A stretch of 64,000 bases of DNA from Madurella fahalii. Lineage: Eukaryota > Ascomycota > Sordariomycetes > Sordariales. The stretch covers positions 5,642,001-5,706,000 of the forward strand of contig CM056874.1 of NCBI GenBank assembly GCA_029876055.1, read 5' to 3'. Position numbers and translations under genes: made by a program. Shown in pieces: positions 31,600 to 42,400 of the stretch. Positions within the stretch are counted from its first letter, which is position 1, and every line of letters begins with the position of its first letter. The notes beneath the pieces were generated by a model. It did no database searches and was not told where the DNA came from. It saw only the letters and a list, made by a program, of their open reading frames with translations.

Positions 31600-33818
31600 C
31601 TTGTACTGCAGGGCCATACTTGGTGTGAGACAAGCCGCCAGGGGGGAGCCACCATCCAGAGTCGCGGGTCTCGATGCAACCTGGATGACGATTCCGTCAA
31701 CACCACCACACGGTAAACAATCCGAAGTCTGACGTCGGATTCAAATTTCACGGGAGTGCCTGTGTGGCCAAGGGACGAGCATAGATTGCATGTTGGCCCG
31801 AGCTTACCTCCCCCACGCTCTGCTGTATCAAGATAGATTTTCCCTTCAGGGCAGGCCCGGCCGTCCCCCAAATAGGAACGATTTGAAGAGAGGGAGAAAA
31901 AAAATGAAAAGAAAAAAGAAAAAAAGAAAAGAGAAAAAGGGAAAGGAACACCACTTTTCCCTTAACTTTGGCAAATGTCTTCCTGTTCCCTTACCAACTG
32001 CGGAGTCTCTGGGTAGGAACTGTTTCAAAAAGACACACAACGAAGAGCTTGGCAGACCGAGAGAAGCGCAGAACTGATAAGTACCTTAGGTCAAGCCTGA
32101 TATAGGCGTTGCTGATTGTCCAGCAGCACGTGCCACCAAGGGCTCGAATGAGGCTATTCCCAAATTGCTCCTCAGCGCTCCTCCACCACAGCGTCAACCA
32201 AAGGGTCCATGTATCCATATATTCCCGGCATCTTCTCCTCCTCTTTCTCCCAAGTTCAAAGGGCTTGTAGAGTTGCCGAGCTAGTTGCACTATAAGGCCT
32301 CGAGACCGTCCCACGGGGAGGAATCCAATTCGGCTGGCACCAAACGCACGCACAGCGGCGTGTCGGCTTCACATTCCCAATCGCAGTACCGATTCACTCC
32401 ATCCATAGCCGACACCGCCACGAGTAGCTGCCGATGACAGGTTTGAATTTGTCGTGCTCTCGTGGCTCCAAGGCAGCTGCGGCCTTTCCCATGGTAATTC
32501 CAGTTTTCTCAGCGAGAGGCACTATGTATAGGAGGTAGGCTGCTCCCCGGACAAACCATCTCCGAATCTCGGCACTGCGTCATTGCATCAACCTATAACA
32601 CTTGGCCGCATATGCCAATCTCAATCTCAGAACAATTAGTTCATACTTTGTAGATCGGCTAGGTTAAAGCCCGCCCTGAGAGTCGGCTAAGAGCCTGCCA
32701 AGGACCCCTAGCGGCTAACCCAGCTATCTAGGTTAGGATTATACAAGAGAATACGAGCCACAAGTACATCGTTGATTACATTGGTAGATGTCAGGCCAAA
32801 TACCCGGGGTGAGCGGGGTCGTCATTATCCTGCAAATAATCCTAATGGCTGCGGTGCTTTTGCCCGGAAATCCAACCTAGAGAGCAGGTATTGATTTGCC
32901 GCAGGGCTGTCTGTCACCGGTTAGAGAGTCTCCATCATCCCGACTCGAAATTGACAGACGATCACTCGACAAACTTAACTGAGCGCTGCCTATCGGGCAC
33001 CTACTATCGACTAGAGAAATGGAGGTCACCGAGATACCTAACATGAGTACATTGCCAGGGTCCGCTGCAAGAGCGCTGCTCCGACTGCTACCCTAAAGAC
33101 TAAAAGAACCAAAGGATCTCCTAGGTCACGGGAATAAGGGTGCCAATTTGGCCGGGACTCTGCGTACTCCATCTTTGTACTACCTTCTCGTCGCTGAATC
33201 CCCGAGGACATGCCCTGACATCCTCGGAGAAATGTCTTTTACCTCTCCGTCGAACAATACCTAAAGTATTAGGGGAACTAGCAAGACCTTGAGCGCATGA
33301 CCGAGCCATGATGACATCCGGACTGAGCACACAACATCTCGCGACCCCCTATCCGATGCATTGATGCGCGGCCTCCTCTCTCTCTCTCATACATCTCCGA
33401 TGCCTCCTTGATACAACCCTGAGTATACTTCTCGCCTCGCAGGACCTAGGTGTGAATGAGTGGACGCCTTCGCAGCCTATCGGAACATGACCTCGAGACG
33501 AGGCCATGCCGTTGATGAAGATGATGGTGACGCTGAACTGCCATCTTTGATTTCGTTGGCTCGATCGCTGCACTCTACCTTAGTGTGATGTCATGGGTGC
33601 TTGATTGACGGCTTCCATCAGCGCCGCAATCATATCCGCCCGGGTTATACGAAGGGCTTATATTTCCGCTGATTTAGCAAAGCCGACACGGAAGCAGACG
33701 GTAAGACTTGGCTTACGTTGTGCGGCGAGCTACCAATTCCTTGGTTCTCCGGACCGCGAAAACTAGTACTAACCTCGCAAAGCCTCCTGTCTCCTTAACA
33801 GCGCTAAAGAATTCAACG
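31600..33818. other. Gene-poor region
   Basis: Over 2 kb with no supported gene. A purine-rich AAAAGAAAA patch occurs at 31897-31940. Many short CTAGG/GGTTA-like words and frequent stops in all frames give it the look of degenerate noncoding DNA. No transposon reading frame was recognised. Confidence 0.5.
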
Positions 33819-34016
33819 ATGTCGGCTGATAATTTCATCAAGTACGCCGAGACGGCCCAGGATCCTGAGCGCGTTGCGGTTAAGTCTGACGGCGCCCTTA
33901 TCGTCCCTGGTTCTGACCAACTCTGGAATATCGCGCGGCCGGACGCAAGCCCGGAGAAGCAAATCTGGTCACTGCAAACGCATCCGAGATACCGACAACA
34001 CCGCCGCCGAGGTTGA
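33819..34016 (+). pseudogene. Possible gene fragment, unknown family
   Basis: An ATG at 33819 opens 65 codons (MSADNFIKYAETAQDPERV, GALIVPGSDQLWNIARPD) whose first ~45 residues look like ordinary protein with moderate coding bias, unlike surrounding DNA. Near the end the more protein-like reading shifts by one base (DTDNTAAEVEVP). The upstream TTAACAG at 33796-33802 could be a splice acceptor. I do not recognise the family. It may be an exon of an otherwise unseen gene, or a decayed remnant. Confidence 0.35.
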
Positions 34017-35675
34017 GGTGCCATGATCGTCGAGTGCATCAAGGTAGGACCGTGCTATCGTGAAACAATCATCATAGAATATGCCGTTTATAATCATCCG
34101 TTTCGTCATCTCTCCTCCCCGGTCTATTGGGAGAAGTTTGCCTTGTAATTTTGAGGTACCTAAGTATCTTCTTGGTGCCAGCACCTCGATGAGACTCTCT
34201 AAAGGCCTCCAGGGCCGGCACGGAAGACCGGTGCTTTGTGATGTGTCTTCGTCTCGGTGGGCTGATTAATGAACCGAGCTCTCCCAGAAAAATGAGGAGT
34301 CCCGAGCTTATCGGTCCTGATGGAGTTATTTTACTTGCCCTAAGCCTACTCAGATTCTGTTATGTGACAGTCGCTTCAGCCATAGTCTGGTCAGGCCAAG
34401 TCCAAGGGTCTGGTCAGTGCAGCCTAGCTAGTAATTACTTGTCACCGGCGATAGCGTTCAAGGAAAGATCTTGAAGGAAACCCTAGCCCTCGAGACACCC
34501 GCATTGAACAAACCATCACCACCTATGAGATGATTCAGACAAGTTCATCGATTCCGATCCAGATGATCGTTGAATTCCTACAGACGTAACAGCTTATTAG
34601 TCAACACTAGTGCAATAGACTTGGGTCAATGCAGTGGCCACCGAAACTATCTTGTGTCGTGCTTAGTTGGTCCGTGTGTCCCCCGGCTATCGGCGGCTGT
34701 CGGTGAAGCTGTGGCAAGGCCAATATGAGGCGATGGCACTCGATGGCCAACTGCTGTGGGTTAGGATGCGTTGACGCTCAATGGGAAACTGTGCAACTCA
34801 TAATCCAAGTTTCCTATCCTGTCCGTTCGGCCTGAAGCAAATTATCCCGATTCCAATGGCTTTGCTGACTGGCTCTCAATCTTTTGGTTACTAAGATATA
34901 ACCGAGTTGCCAAGCCCGGGCCGAAGCCCGACTGCCGGCCATAAGGTCTCCGTTCTGCCCCACTTTTGCCGGTCCGCACCGGAAAGGCTCCTGAGCCGCC
35001 CATTTCTTGAGGTGATGTCACAAAAGTTGGACCTAGACCGACGTCGTTGCATCAGGGCAGAGGAACCTTGCCGAGTCATGTGGCTCATGCCGTTAGCCCC
35101 TGGCATATTAAGGGCGCCTCCTCGTCGCTAGCATACTCTGCCCAGTCCAGACTACTGCAGCTTCTTATCGGATAGCAGGCGTTAGGGGTCTCGTTTGAAT
35201 CTCGGGCCTAGCAAATCCGAGAGCCCGTACACACAACCTGAAGCCCCGCTGAGACTTTCCGGTAGCGCTTCGAAACCGTTCATGCGAACGGCGCTCGGCC
35301 GGCGACTAGTCACATTCTACTAATTTGATCTCTTTGACCCGAGGCATGGGCAGCCGGTTATCGGCGTGGATCTCACCGCACCGCCAAGGCTAGTACTCCG
35401 TCACAAGGGCTCGGCCATAAAATGTGGTCGAGACTTACAAGCGATGTGTCATACGTCCCTAGTCGGCCAGTCGGCCTGTCGGTCAGTATTCTTGATAAAT
35501 TTCCTGGTAGCCCCCGTCTCCCATGATACTCGGGAGATACAATTCCTCACTGTCACCCCATCTGTGCCGTCCATAGACCACCGTGTCGGTTCATAGCCAG
35601 GATTGGCTGGGCTTAGTGTATCCAAATAACACCGGAGCCAATTGAACCTCCACTCACCGCCAACTTGTGCCCACA
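34017..35675. other. Gene-poor region
   Basis: About 1.66 kb with only short open frames and no recognisable domain; expected to include the promoter of the DUF1275 gene. Confidence 0.5.
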
Positions 35676-36616
35676 ATGCTGCCGCCTGGAAAGGAAACTG
35701 GCAGCTCCTCCTCCAATGAGGGAGGGGTTCTAGAGAACCAACATCAAAACCAAAACTCACCCAAGAGAAATCAGCCATCGAAGACATCAACGGTATGGCA
35801 ATACCTTAACCAAAACGTCCGACCCTCTGGACTCGCCGAACTTGAGTTGCTCATCCTGACCTTTTGCATTGGTCTCCAAGGTGAGAAACACATGAAACCA
35901 ATCCCACTAATATCCACCACCATCATCCGAATCTATACTAACACGCCCACTCGGGGGAAGTAATAGACGCCATCTCCTTCCCCGACTTTCATTGCTTCGC
36001 CTCCAACCAGACAGGCAACACCGTCTTCCTTATCCTGGCCATCGTGCTCCCCGAGATGGACGGTGAGATGTTCGTCACGGCCAACATCGGCGTCGCCCTG
36101 GGCTTCTTCCTCGCCTCGGCCTGGCTGACAGGCCAGCTGGGCCACGTCATCGGCCCGCGGCGCCGCCTCTGGCTCGTCTTCTGCAACCTTGCCCAGACGG
36201 CGCTCGTCTTCGCCGCCGCCGCCGTGCAGCTCGCCCGCGCCGGCGGGGTGCTCGCCCGGTCCTCCTCCCGGACCCTCGTCGCCATCGGCCTGCTGGCGTC
36301 GGCCGCGGGTAGCCAGGTCGTGCAGTCGCGCTCGCTGAGGATGACGGAGATCAGCACGGCCATGGCGACGGCCGCGTGGGTGGACCTGGTGATCGACCCG
36401 GACTTGTTTGCGTTGAGGAACAGGCCGCGGAACCGGAGGGCCGGGTTTCTGGGCTCGTTGGTTTTGGGGACGCTGGCCGGCGCGTTCATCTTCAAGAGGC
36501 TGGGTTCGCCGATTGCATTGATGGTTTCCGGGGCGGGGAAGTTGTTGGTGGCAGGCATGTTTTTGTTCAATGGTGCTGAGGAGAGCAGAAAGGTGGACAT
36601 GGACGATTCGGTTTGA
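35676..36616 (+). CDS. DUF1275 (YoaK-like) integral membrane protein
   Basis: Exons 35676-35880 and 35961-36616 join over an 80-bp intron (GTGAGA donor, GGAAG acceptor) to give 286 residues. The spliced segment LQVIDAISFPDFHCFASNQTGNTVFL is the hallmark of DUF1275: a first membrane helix followed by D-A-x-S-F and N-Q-T-G-N. Further hydrophobic segments follow (IGVALGFFLASAWLTGQL, LVFCNLAQTALVFAAAAVQ, LVLGTLAGAFIFKRLG, ALMVSGAGKLLVAGMFLF), consistent with five to six helices. The first ~55 residues are polar and Gln/Asn/Ser-rich. Function of the family is unknown in fungi. An AAG acceptor is acceptable but makes the exact junction slightly uncertain; the frame is preserved only with this join. 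Confidence 0.85.
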
Positions 36617-37392
36617 GGAACGTGGGATCTTGATAAGGGTATGGGAAAAAGGGGGTTTGTTGAATTTTTGGAGACCGACGATCTAGACAGCGCGGCGTTC
36701 AGAGCGGAGCGGGATAGATGTTTGCTTCGACAACGGATAGATAAAATGCGGTAGAAACCGAGTGTGTTGGGTATGAGCTCTTAACATACTAGAGGAAAAC
36801 CATCATTGTACTAGTTGTCAGTATTTGGATAGTAGTATAGAAGAATCATAATCACAACATAGACATATTTATCGCATGGACTCTTTAGCGAACTCTATCC
36901 AATATCTCCAGATATGGGGAGAATTAGGATAGAAGCCACAGAGGAACACAAAGATTTTGACAAGTTTTGTACCACGGCGATAGTCTGGGTACAGTACCCT
37001 TTACGCAACATGGGATGCCGCTATGCGCATCGATTGAATCACACATTCCAGCTACCGCTGTGAGCCAGATAAATCCATTCCAACGAGTCAAGCCACCACC
37101 ACTACGGCAAATCTAAAGGACCCACTGCAAAGAAGCCTCTGTGTAGAATGCTACCAAGCGATCTCCAGCTAGAAATAAGACAGTCAAGCCGGGTATCGTA
37201 CGGCTTCTTTCCTCTCCTATACCCTCGCAGAATACATATATTTTTTCTTCTCCTTCTTAGGTGCACATAAAACGCAGCTAAACAAGGCGCCATATATACA
37301 CTTATCTCCCTTCTTCTCGAAGATATCTTCTTATAACTTGTCAAAATCTCCTTCACCTGCCTATATCTCTTCTATCGAGGGTCTCTGATGCT
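36617..37392. other. AT-rich intergenic region
   Basis: About 780 bp, markedly more AT-rich than the coding DNA around it, with no gene recognised. It directly precedes the 58-codon ORF. Confidence 0.5.
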
Positions 37393-37569
37393 ATGCTCAG
37401 CAAAATCAATTTCGCCACAGTCGGCTATGTCAAGGACCTGCACATGAAGGCCAGGGAGAAGTTCAAGCGACTGGAGACGGAGATGGCCCACAAGTCGGAG
37501 GAACTGGCCGAAACAGTCGCTGCCAGAGTCACCAAGACCATCGCCGCGAACGTCGCAAATACCCCTTAA
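37393..37569 (+). CDS. Small ORF, 58 aa, helical, unknown
   Basis: ATG at 37393 to TAA at 37567-37569. The third codon positions are about 80% G or C, in sharp contrast to the AT-rich DNA before it. The peptide begins MLSKINFATVGYVKDLHMKA and continues as a long charged helix (REKFKRLETEMAHKSEELAE) ending in an Ala/Val/Lys-rich amphipathic stretch. It has no signal peptide or membrane segment. It could be a free microprotein, or the last exon of a longer gene whose other exons I could not find. No family recognised. Confidence 0.45.
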   Translation: MLSKINFATVGYVKDLHMKAREKFKRLETEMAHKSEELAETVAARVTKTIAANVANTP

Positions 37570-38005
37570 CTTGTCACCTTGGATCATCTTACTCCAAATA
37601 TAACATTTCTTTCGGGATCCTGTTCCTTTGTATTTCTCACTTCATTCTCTCGGCATCTCCTCCCCGTAAAGTTCATTTCCTTATAAGTCGCAAGCCTGAT
37701 CTTAATGTTGAGCGGCCTATTTCGGACGGATATCAAAGTCCATGCCTTGTAAGCACAAATTCACTGGTCATCGGAAATTTCAGCACTAGTCCTCTTATCG
37801 CGCCATTGGCCCGAGGCGCCAGACATCCATGATTTTCCTCTTCCGTCACACTCTTCCACCCATGGGTCCATCACTCAGGGGAATACTAGTACGCTATTTA
37901 AAGGCGATCATTTGGTATCCTTACACTATACGCTTAGCCCGGCTGCACGATATAAGTTCTAGTCTCTACCACTCTTCTTCTTGCATCTTCCCGCACCTCC
38001 ACTGC

Positions 38006-38965
38006 AGAGAGAGGTTACCGACACCTTTATCGTCCTAGGAGAAATTCTCTTATTCGAAACCTAGTCCCTATCCGAGTTGTCACCTTCTGCAGGAGAGGTA
38101 GCCTTCACCTCCATCATCTTCCAAGAGACCTCCCTTTAACTGATCCTTCTTTTTTATCTCGCCACCATCGGCTGCTCTAAGTATGAATTTTACTCGCAGT
38201 ACTCTTCCTATGGCTCACACGCTCTTCCCTCTAGACATCGCTTCTTTTGCTGTCATCACGGGAGAGGTAGCCGCCGCCTTCATCATCTTCCAGGAGACCT
38301 CCCCTATTTCATACTTCTCAGCCGAAATCGTTGCCCTCATCCCACACCGGCCGCCCTAGGTATAAGCTCTGTCCCGAGCACTCTTCCACCTTTAGCTCGC
38401 TCCCTCACTTCCACCACGGGAGAGGTAGCCGCCGCCTCCGTCATCCCCCAAGCTATCTCACCTTATTTGATCATTTCCATCCGAAACCATTACCCCATCC
38501 CCGTAACCGGCTGTCCTAGGTATCAGTTCTGTCTCCGGCACTCTACTTCCCTCACCCGCAACGTCCCTCCCACACCACGCTCCCCCCTTCCACTATAGGA
38601 GACGTAGCTGCCGCCTCCATCACCTTCCAAGATGTCTCCCTTAATTGGTCTTTCTTATTCGCAGCTATTACCCTCACCCGTGCCGGCTGTCCCAGGTATG
38701 AATTCTTGCCCGGTACTCATCCTTCTTCTCCTGCACTTGTCCTCCTACAACTCGCTCCCTCGCTTCCACTGTAGGAGACGTAGCCGCCGCCTCCATCACC
38801 TTCCAACATATCTCCCCTTATTGGTCTTTCTCATCCGAAGCCATTACCCTTAGCTGTGCCGGCTATCCCAGGTATAAATTCTTGCCCCGGCACTCTTCCT
38901 TCCTCTCCTGTACTCTGCCTCCTACAACTCGCTCCCTCGCTTCCACCACGGGAGAGGTAGCCGCC
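38006..38965 (+). repeat. Tandem array of ~175-bp degenerate units
   Basis: At least five consecutive units begin with GGAGA(G/C)GTAGC at 38092, 38261, 38419, 38598 and 38774, and a sixth truncated start lies at 38951; spacings are 169, 158, 179, 176 and 177 bp. A further partial copy begins near 38006. Each unit has a common body: CCGCCTCCATCACCTTCCA, then ATCTCCC, a CCGAAACCATTACCC-like segment, a (C/T)GCCGGCTGTCCCAGGTAT word and a C/T-rich stretch ending CTCGCTTCCACCA. The last units are the most alike. The array sits just upstream of the RecQ gene. No long reading frame persists through it. Confidence 0.85.
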
Positions 38966-39456
38966 CCAACCATTCTCTTAAACACAACATTTCCCCCTTC
39001 AACAATCTCAGACAGAGCCAAAACTAATCACTTCACCGATAGAAACCCGAAGACGCCGGACAGAGTGTGGTGCGTCGACCTTGGCCTCAAGAGATCATTG
39101 TTGGGGAAGGTAGGTGATTATTTCCACCAGCATTTTCTGCTCCATCACTTTGCCAAGTTCCCTACCAGATCCTATTTCCGACCACTTGTGGTAGTGGGAG
39201 ATTGGCCCTGCGGTTAGTGACCTGGCGGGCAGCCGCAGGCGCCTAAGAGCATGGGCCACCTACCGCCGGCTTGGCATCGCTGGCACCTGACGCCGCGTCT
39301 GGTCCGAGACGCGTCGAGCTCTTTTCCATGGAGAATTCCCCGCTCAGCCGAACACGCTGGTTCCTCCGCGCACTTCTCCCGCCGTGGAACCCATTGGATG
39401 TCCAACACGCAAATGCACCTGGTCGCAGTCCGGGACAATTGTTCCGTCTCGGCTTC

Positions 39457-42400
39457 ATGACACGCCACAACCTCGGCGAGCATCTGCCCTGGCTGCTAAA
39501 GAACGTTTCGCGATCGCTGCCTGCGGGACCGCAACTGCCTGCCGCGCCGGGCGAGCTCGACCAGTCTTCCTCTTCCCTGCCCCATCCGCCCCGGCATTCT
39601 GGCACGCCCTTCCAGCCCTCAGAGCCCTCGCAGGCCTCGCAGGTGCACCAGGGCGCGAATCCAAAATCTTCATCCCATTCTTCCTCCACCACCACTTCCA
39701 CTTCCACCGCTAACTCCAAGTCCAATCCTCTTCCCTTCCCTCCACAACCCTCCTCCGCAAATGAAGGCCAAGCCATTACCCGCAGGCGGGACGCTGACAC
39801 GGTAGCCGTGATGGAAAGGGCAGCGACCGCGACATCCTCGGACACCATTTCGCGCCGCCCGACCTTGGTTACCAAGCAGCAGCCTCTTCCTACCCCGGCA
39901 TCCACGACCGGGACGACGCCAATTGGACCACTGCAACGCGCATACTCGGCCTCGCTGGCACACAACGCCCTGTCATCTGCGGTTCGGCCCAGCAAGAAGG
40001 CCACCTCGCTGCCTTCTGGCCACGAGACCTGGAAGGCAGCGTCTCCCGCCATTACCCCCGGGCCTGTCGACATTGACGACCCGTTTTCCGACGCCGTCGA
40101 CCTAACAGAGGCCGATAACTACGACGGTTCCAGTTCGGTACTGGGCTTTGGTGAGGATCGGAGGCTGTGGCGCGAGGATTTTGCGGAGCGCCCGGAACCG
40201 GTGTCTGGACGGGGGAGGAAGCCGAGGAGCGAAGCTGGCTCCAAGGAGAAGAAGGAGGAGGCTGCTGCTGCTGACAGTCACGGCGACGATGACGGTGATG
40301 AATTTCCGGACATTGATGAACTGATCCAACCCTCATCAGTTCTCCGACCAGCCGCCAGGCAACTCTCGGTATCTTCACCCCCGGGTTTGGCCAGCACGAC
40401 AAGCGACCTTTGCCGCGCCACTATTGCCGCCAGTACCCCAGCACCTGCAGTTCTCGAGCCTGATTTCTCGTCATCTAATCGCAAACGCAAGACATCTTCA
40501 TCACCGAGTCCTCCCGATAATCGCAACACACAAGACGAACCAGCCGTTCAAGCTTTTATTCCACATAAGAGGACGCGGCCGGACGTGGTTTACGACTCGG
40601 AGGACGAATTTACCGCACCGCTCTCGCACCAATCCGCCCCGGGGGATATTTCAAGCCGCGACCTGGGTACGACTCACCACGCGGTTAGCCGGGGCAAGGA
40701 CATGGATGTGGATATGTCGTCTCACACAGCCGAGGCCCTGCCGAGACTCGAGGCGCCTCCTCCAATGAATTCTCCCACATACTCTTCGGTGGAAGCTCGA
40801 GCTTATCTATCCGGCGGTAGTGCTGAAGAGGCACCTTCTGACGAAGCACAGGCCTCTCAGGGGAGTCAGCGCAAGGGAAACTCACAGGGCTCCGTGAACT
40901 CTGAACTTGAGCGGAACAAACATGTCCTAGAATTGTTGCTCAGACGCCCATCTGTTCTGGAGAGCCAGCTGCGCCTTGTTGAAAACCAGTTGAACAAGAA
41001 TCGGGAGGAGTGGACCAAGTGTCTCCGTGTGAATGCGCCGAAAGGGGAACGCGAGCGGGTACGAATTGCTCGGGCACCCTTGCTGCAGAAACAAAAGGCT
41101 CTGAAGAGCGTCATAGCTGAATACGACGCCTTCAAGGAACTAAGCAACGAACGAGAGGCGCTTGTTGCTGCACTCACGGATGCATTTGACGATGGCCTGG
41201 ACACAACAGAGGATGAGGCCCGCCTGGACCAGCTGTCGGAGGAAGTGCAGGCAAAGGAGGCAGAACTCATCAGCCATCTTGTTGCCGCGGGTGTTGACGA
41301 TCTCGACTTCCTCAAGGACCCGAATGACTCCATCGCAGCCCCCGATTCGCCGGACACCCCAGTCGTGTTCGCTACGCAACCCTCACACAAGTCTCTATCA
41401 AACGAGAAAAACGCGATCCCCGAGTACAACTCCCAAATCATCTTACAAACACAGCTCTCCCAGACCCAGCCCCGCTGGAAGGCAGAGAGCACTCCAGCAA
41501 ACAAGCATGTGGCGCCTCGACCTTTCTCACCCTCGCGGGCTCATAGCTCGGCCACCCAGGACAAAGTGCGCTCAGACAACGCTGTAAATAGATCACTTGC
41601 AGAGATACCAGACGAGGACCTATTTGTCACCGACGAGGAGGCGGATTTGATGACATTGGCCAACTCGAATGCTCCTTCGCGGTCGAAGCCGTCCGCGTCG
41701 AAGCTAGCGGCTCCGCGATCGCAAAAAACCCCGGCCAAGGTTAGAGGAGCACCCCTCGATGACTACTTCGAGGGCTTCAGTGACGACGAGGAGATGCTTG
41801 CTGCTGCCGACAGCTTTGAGCAGCGACGGTCCGCGCTCGCTTCGGATCGTGACAGGCATCGGGCGCGGTCAGTCTTGTCCGAGTCGTCAGGAAATGCCGG
41901 GCTTCCTCCGAGAACGAGACCTCCTGCAAGGAATGCCCCTTCAACACAACCCAAGGCATCTATCCGCGCAGACCTAATGAGACACCCTTGGTCGGCGGAT
42001 GTCCGCCGGGCGCTGAAGGACCGGTTCAGGATGACCGAGTTTCGGCACAACCAGCTTGAAGCTATCAATGCCACCCTGGCTGGCAAAGACGCGTTTGTGC
42101 TAATGCCTACCGGAGGCGGCAAGTCGCTCTGCTATCAACTCCCGGCTGTGGTAAACTCGGGCAAGACCCGTGGCATCACCATCGTCATTTCGCCTCTCCT
42201 CAGCCTTATGACCGATCAGGTGGCTCACTTGGAGGAGCTCAACATCCTCGCAAAGTCCTTCAACTCGAACTTGCCAATGAACCTTCGCAGTCACATTCTC
42301 GGAATGTTCAACGAGGCGAACCCGGAGCATTTCCTCCAGCTGCTCTACATCACGCCTGAAATGGTCATCAAGAGCCCGGCATTTCGTGACGGGCTCAAGA

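Noticed and set aside
28983..36616. Nitrate assimilation gene cluster
   Set aside because: Only the transporter is present; no nitrate or nitrite reductase or cofactor gene was found in the flanks.
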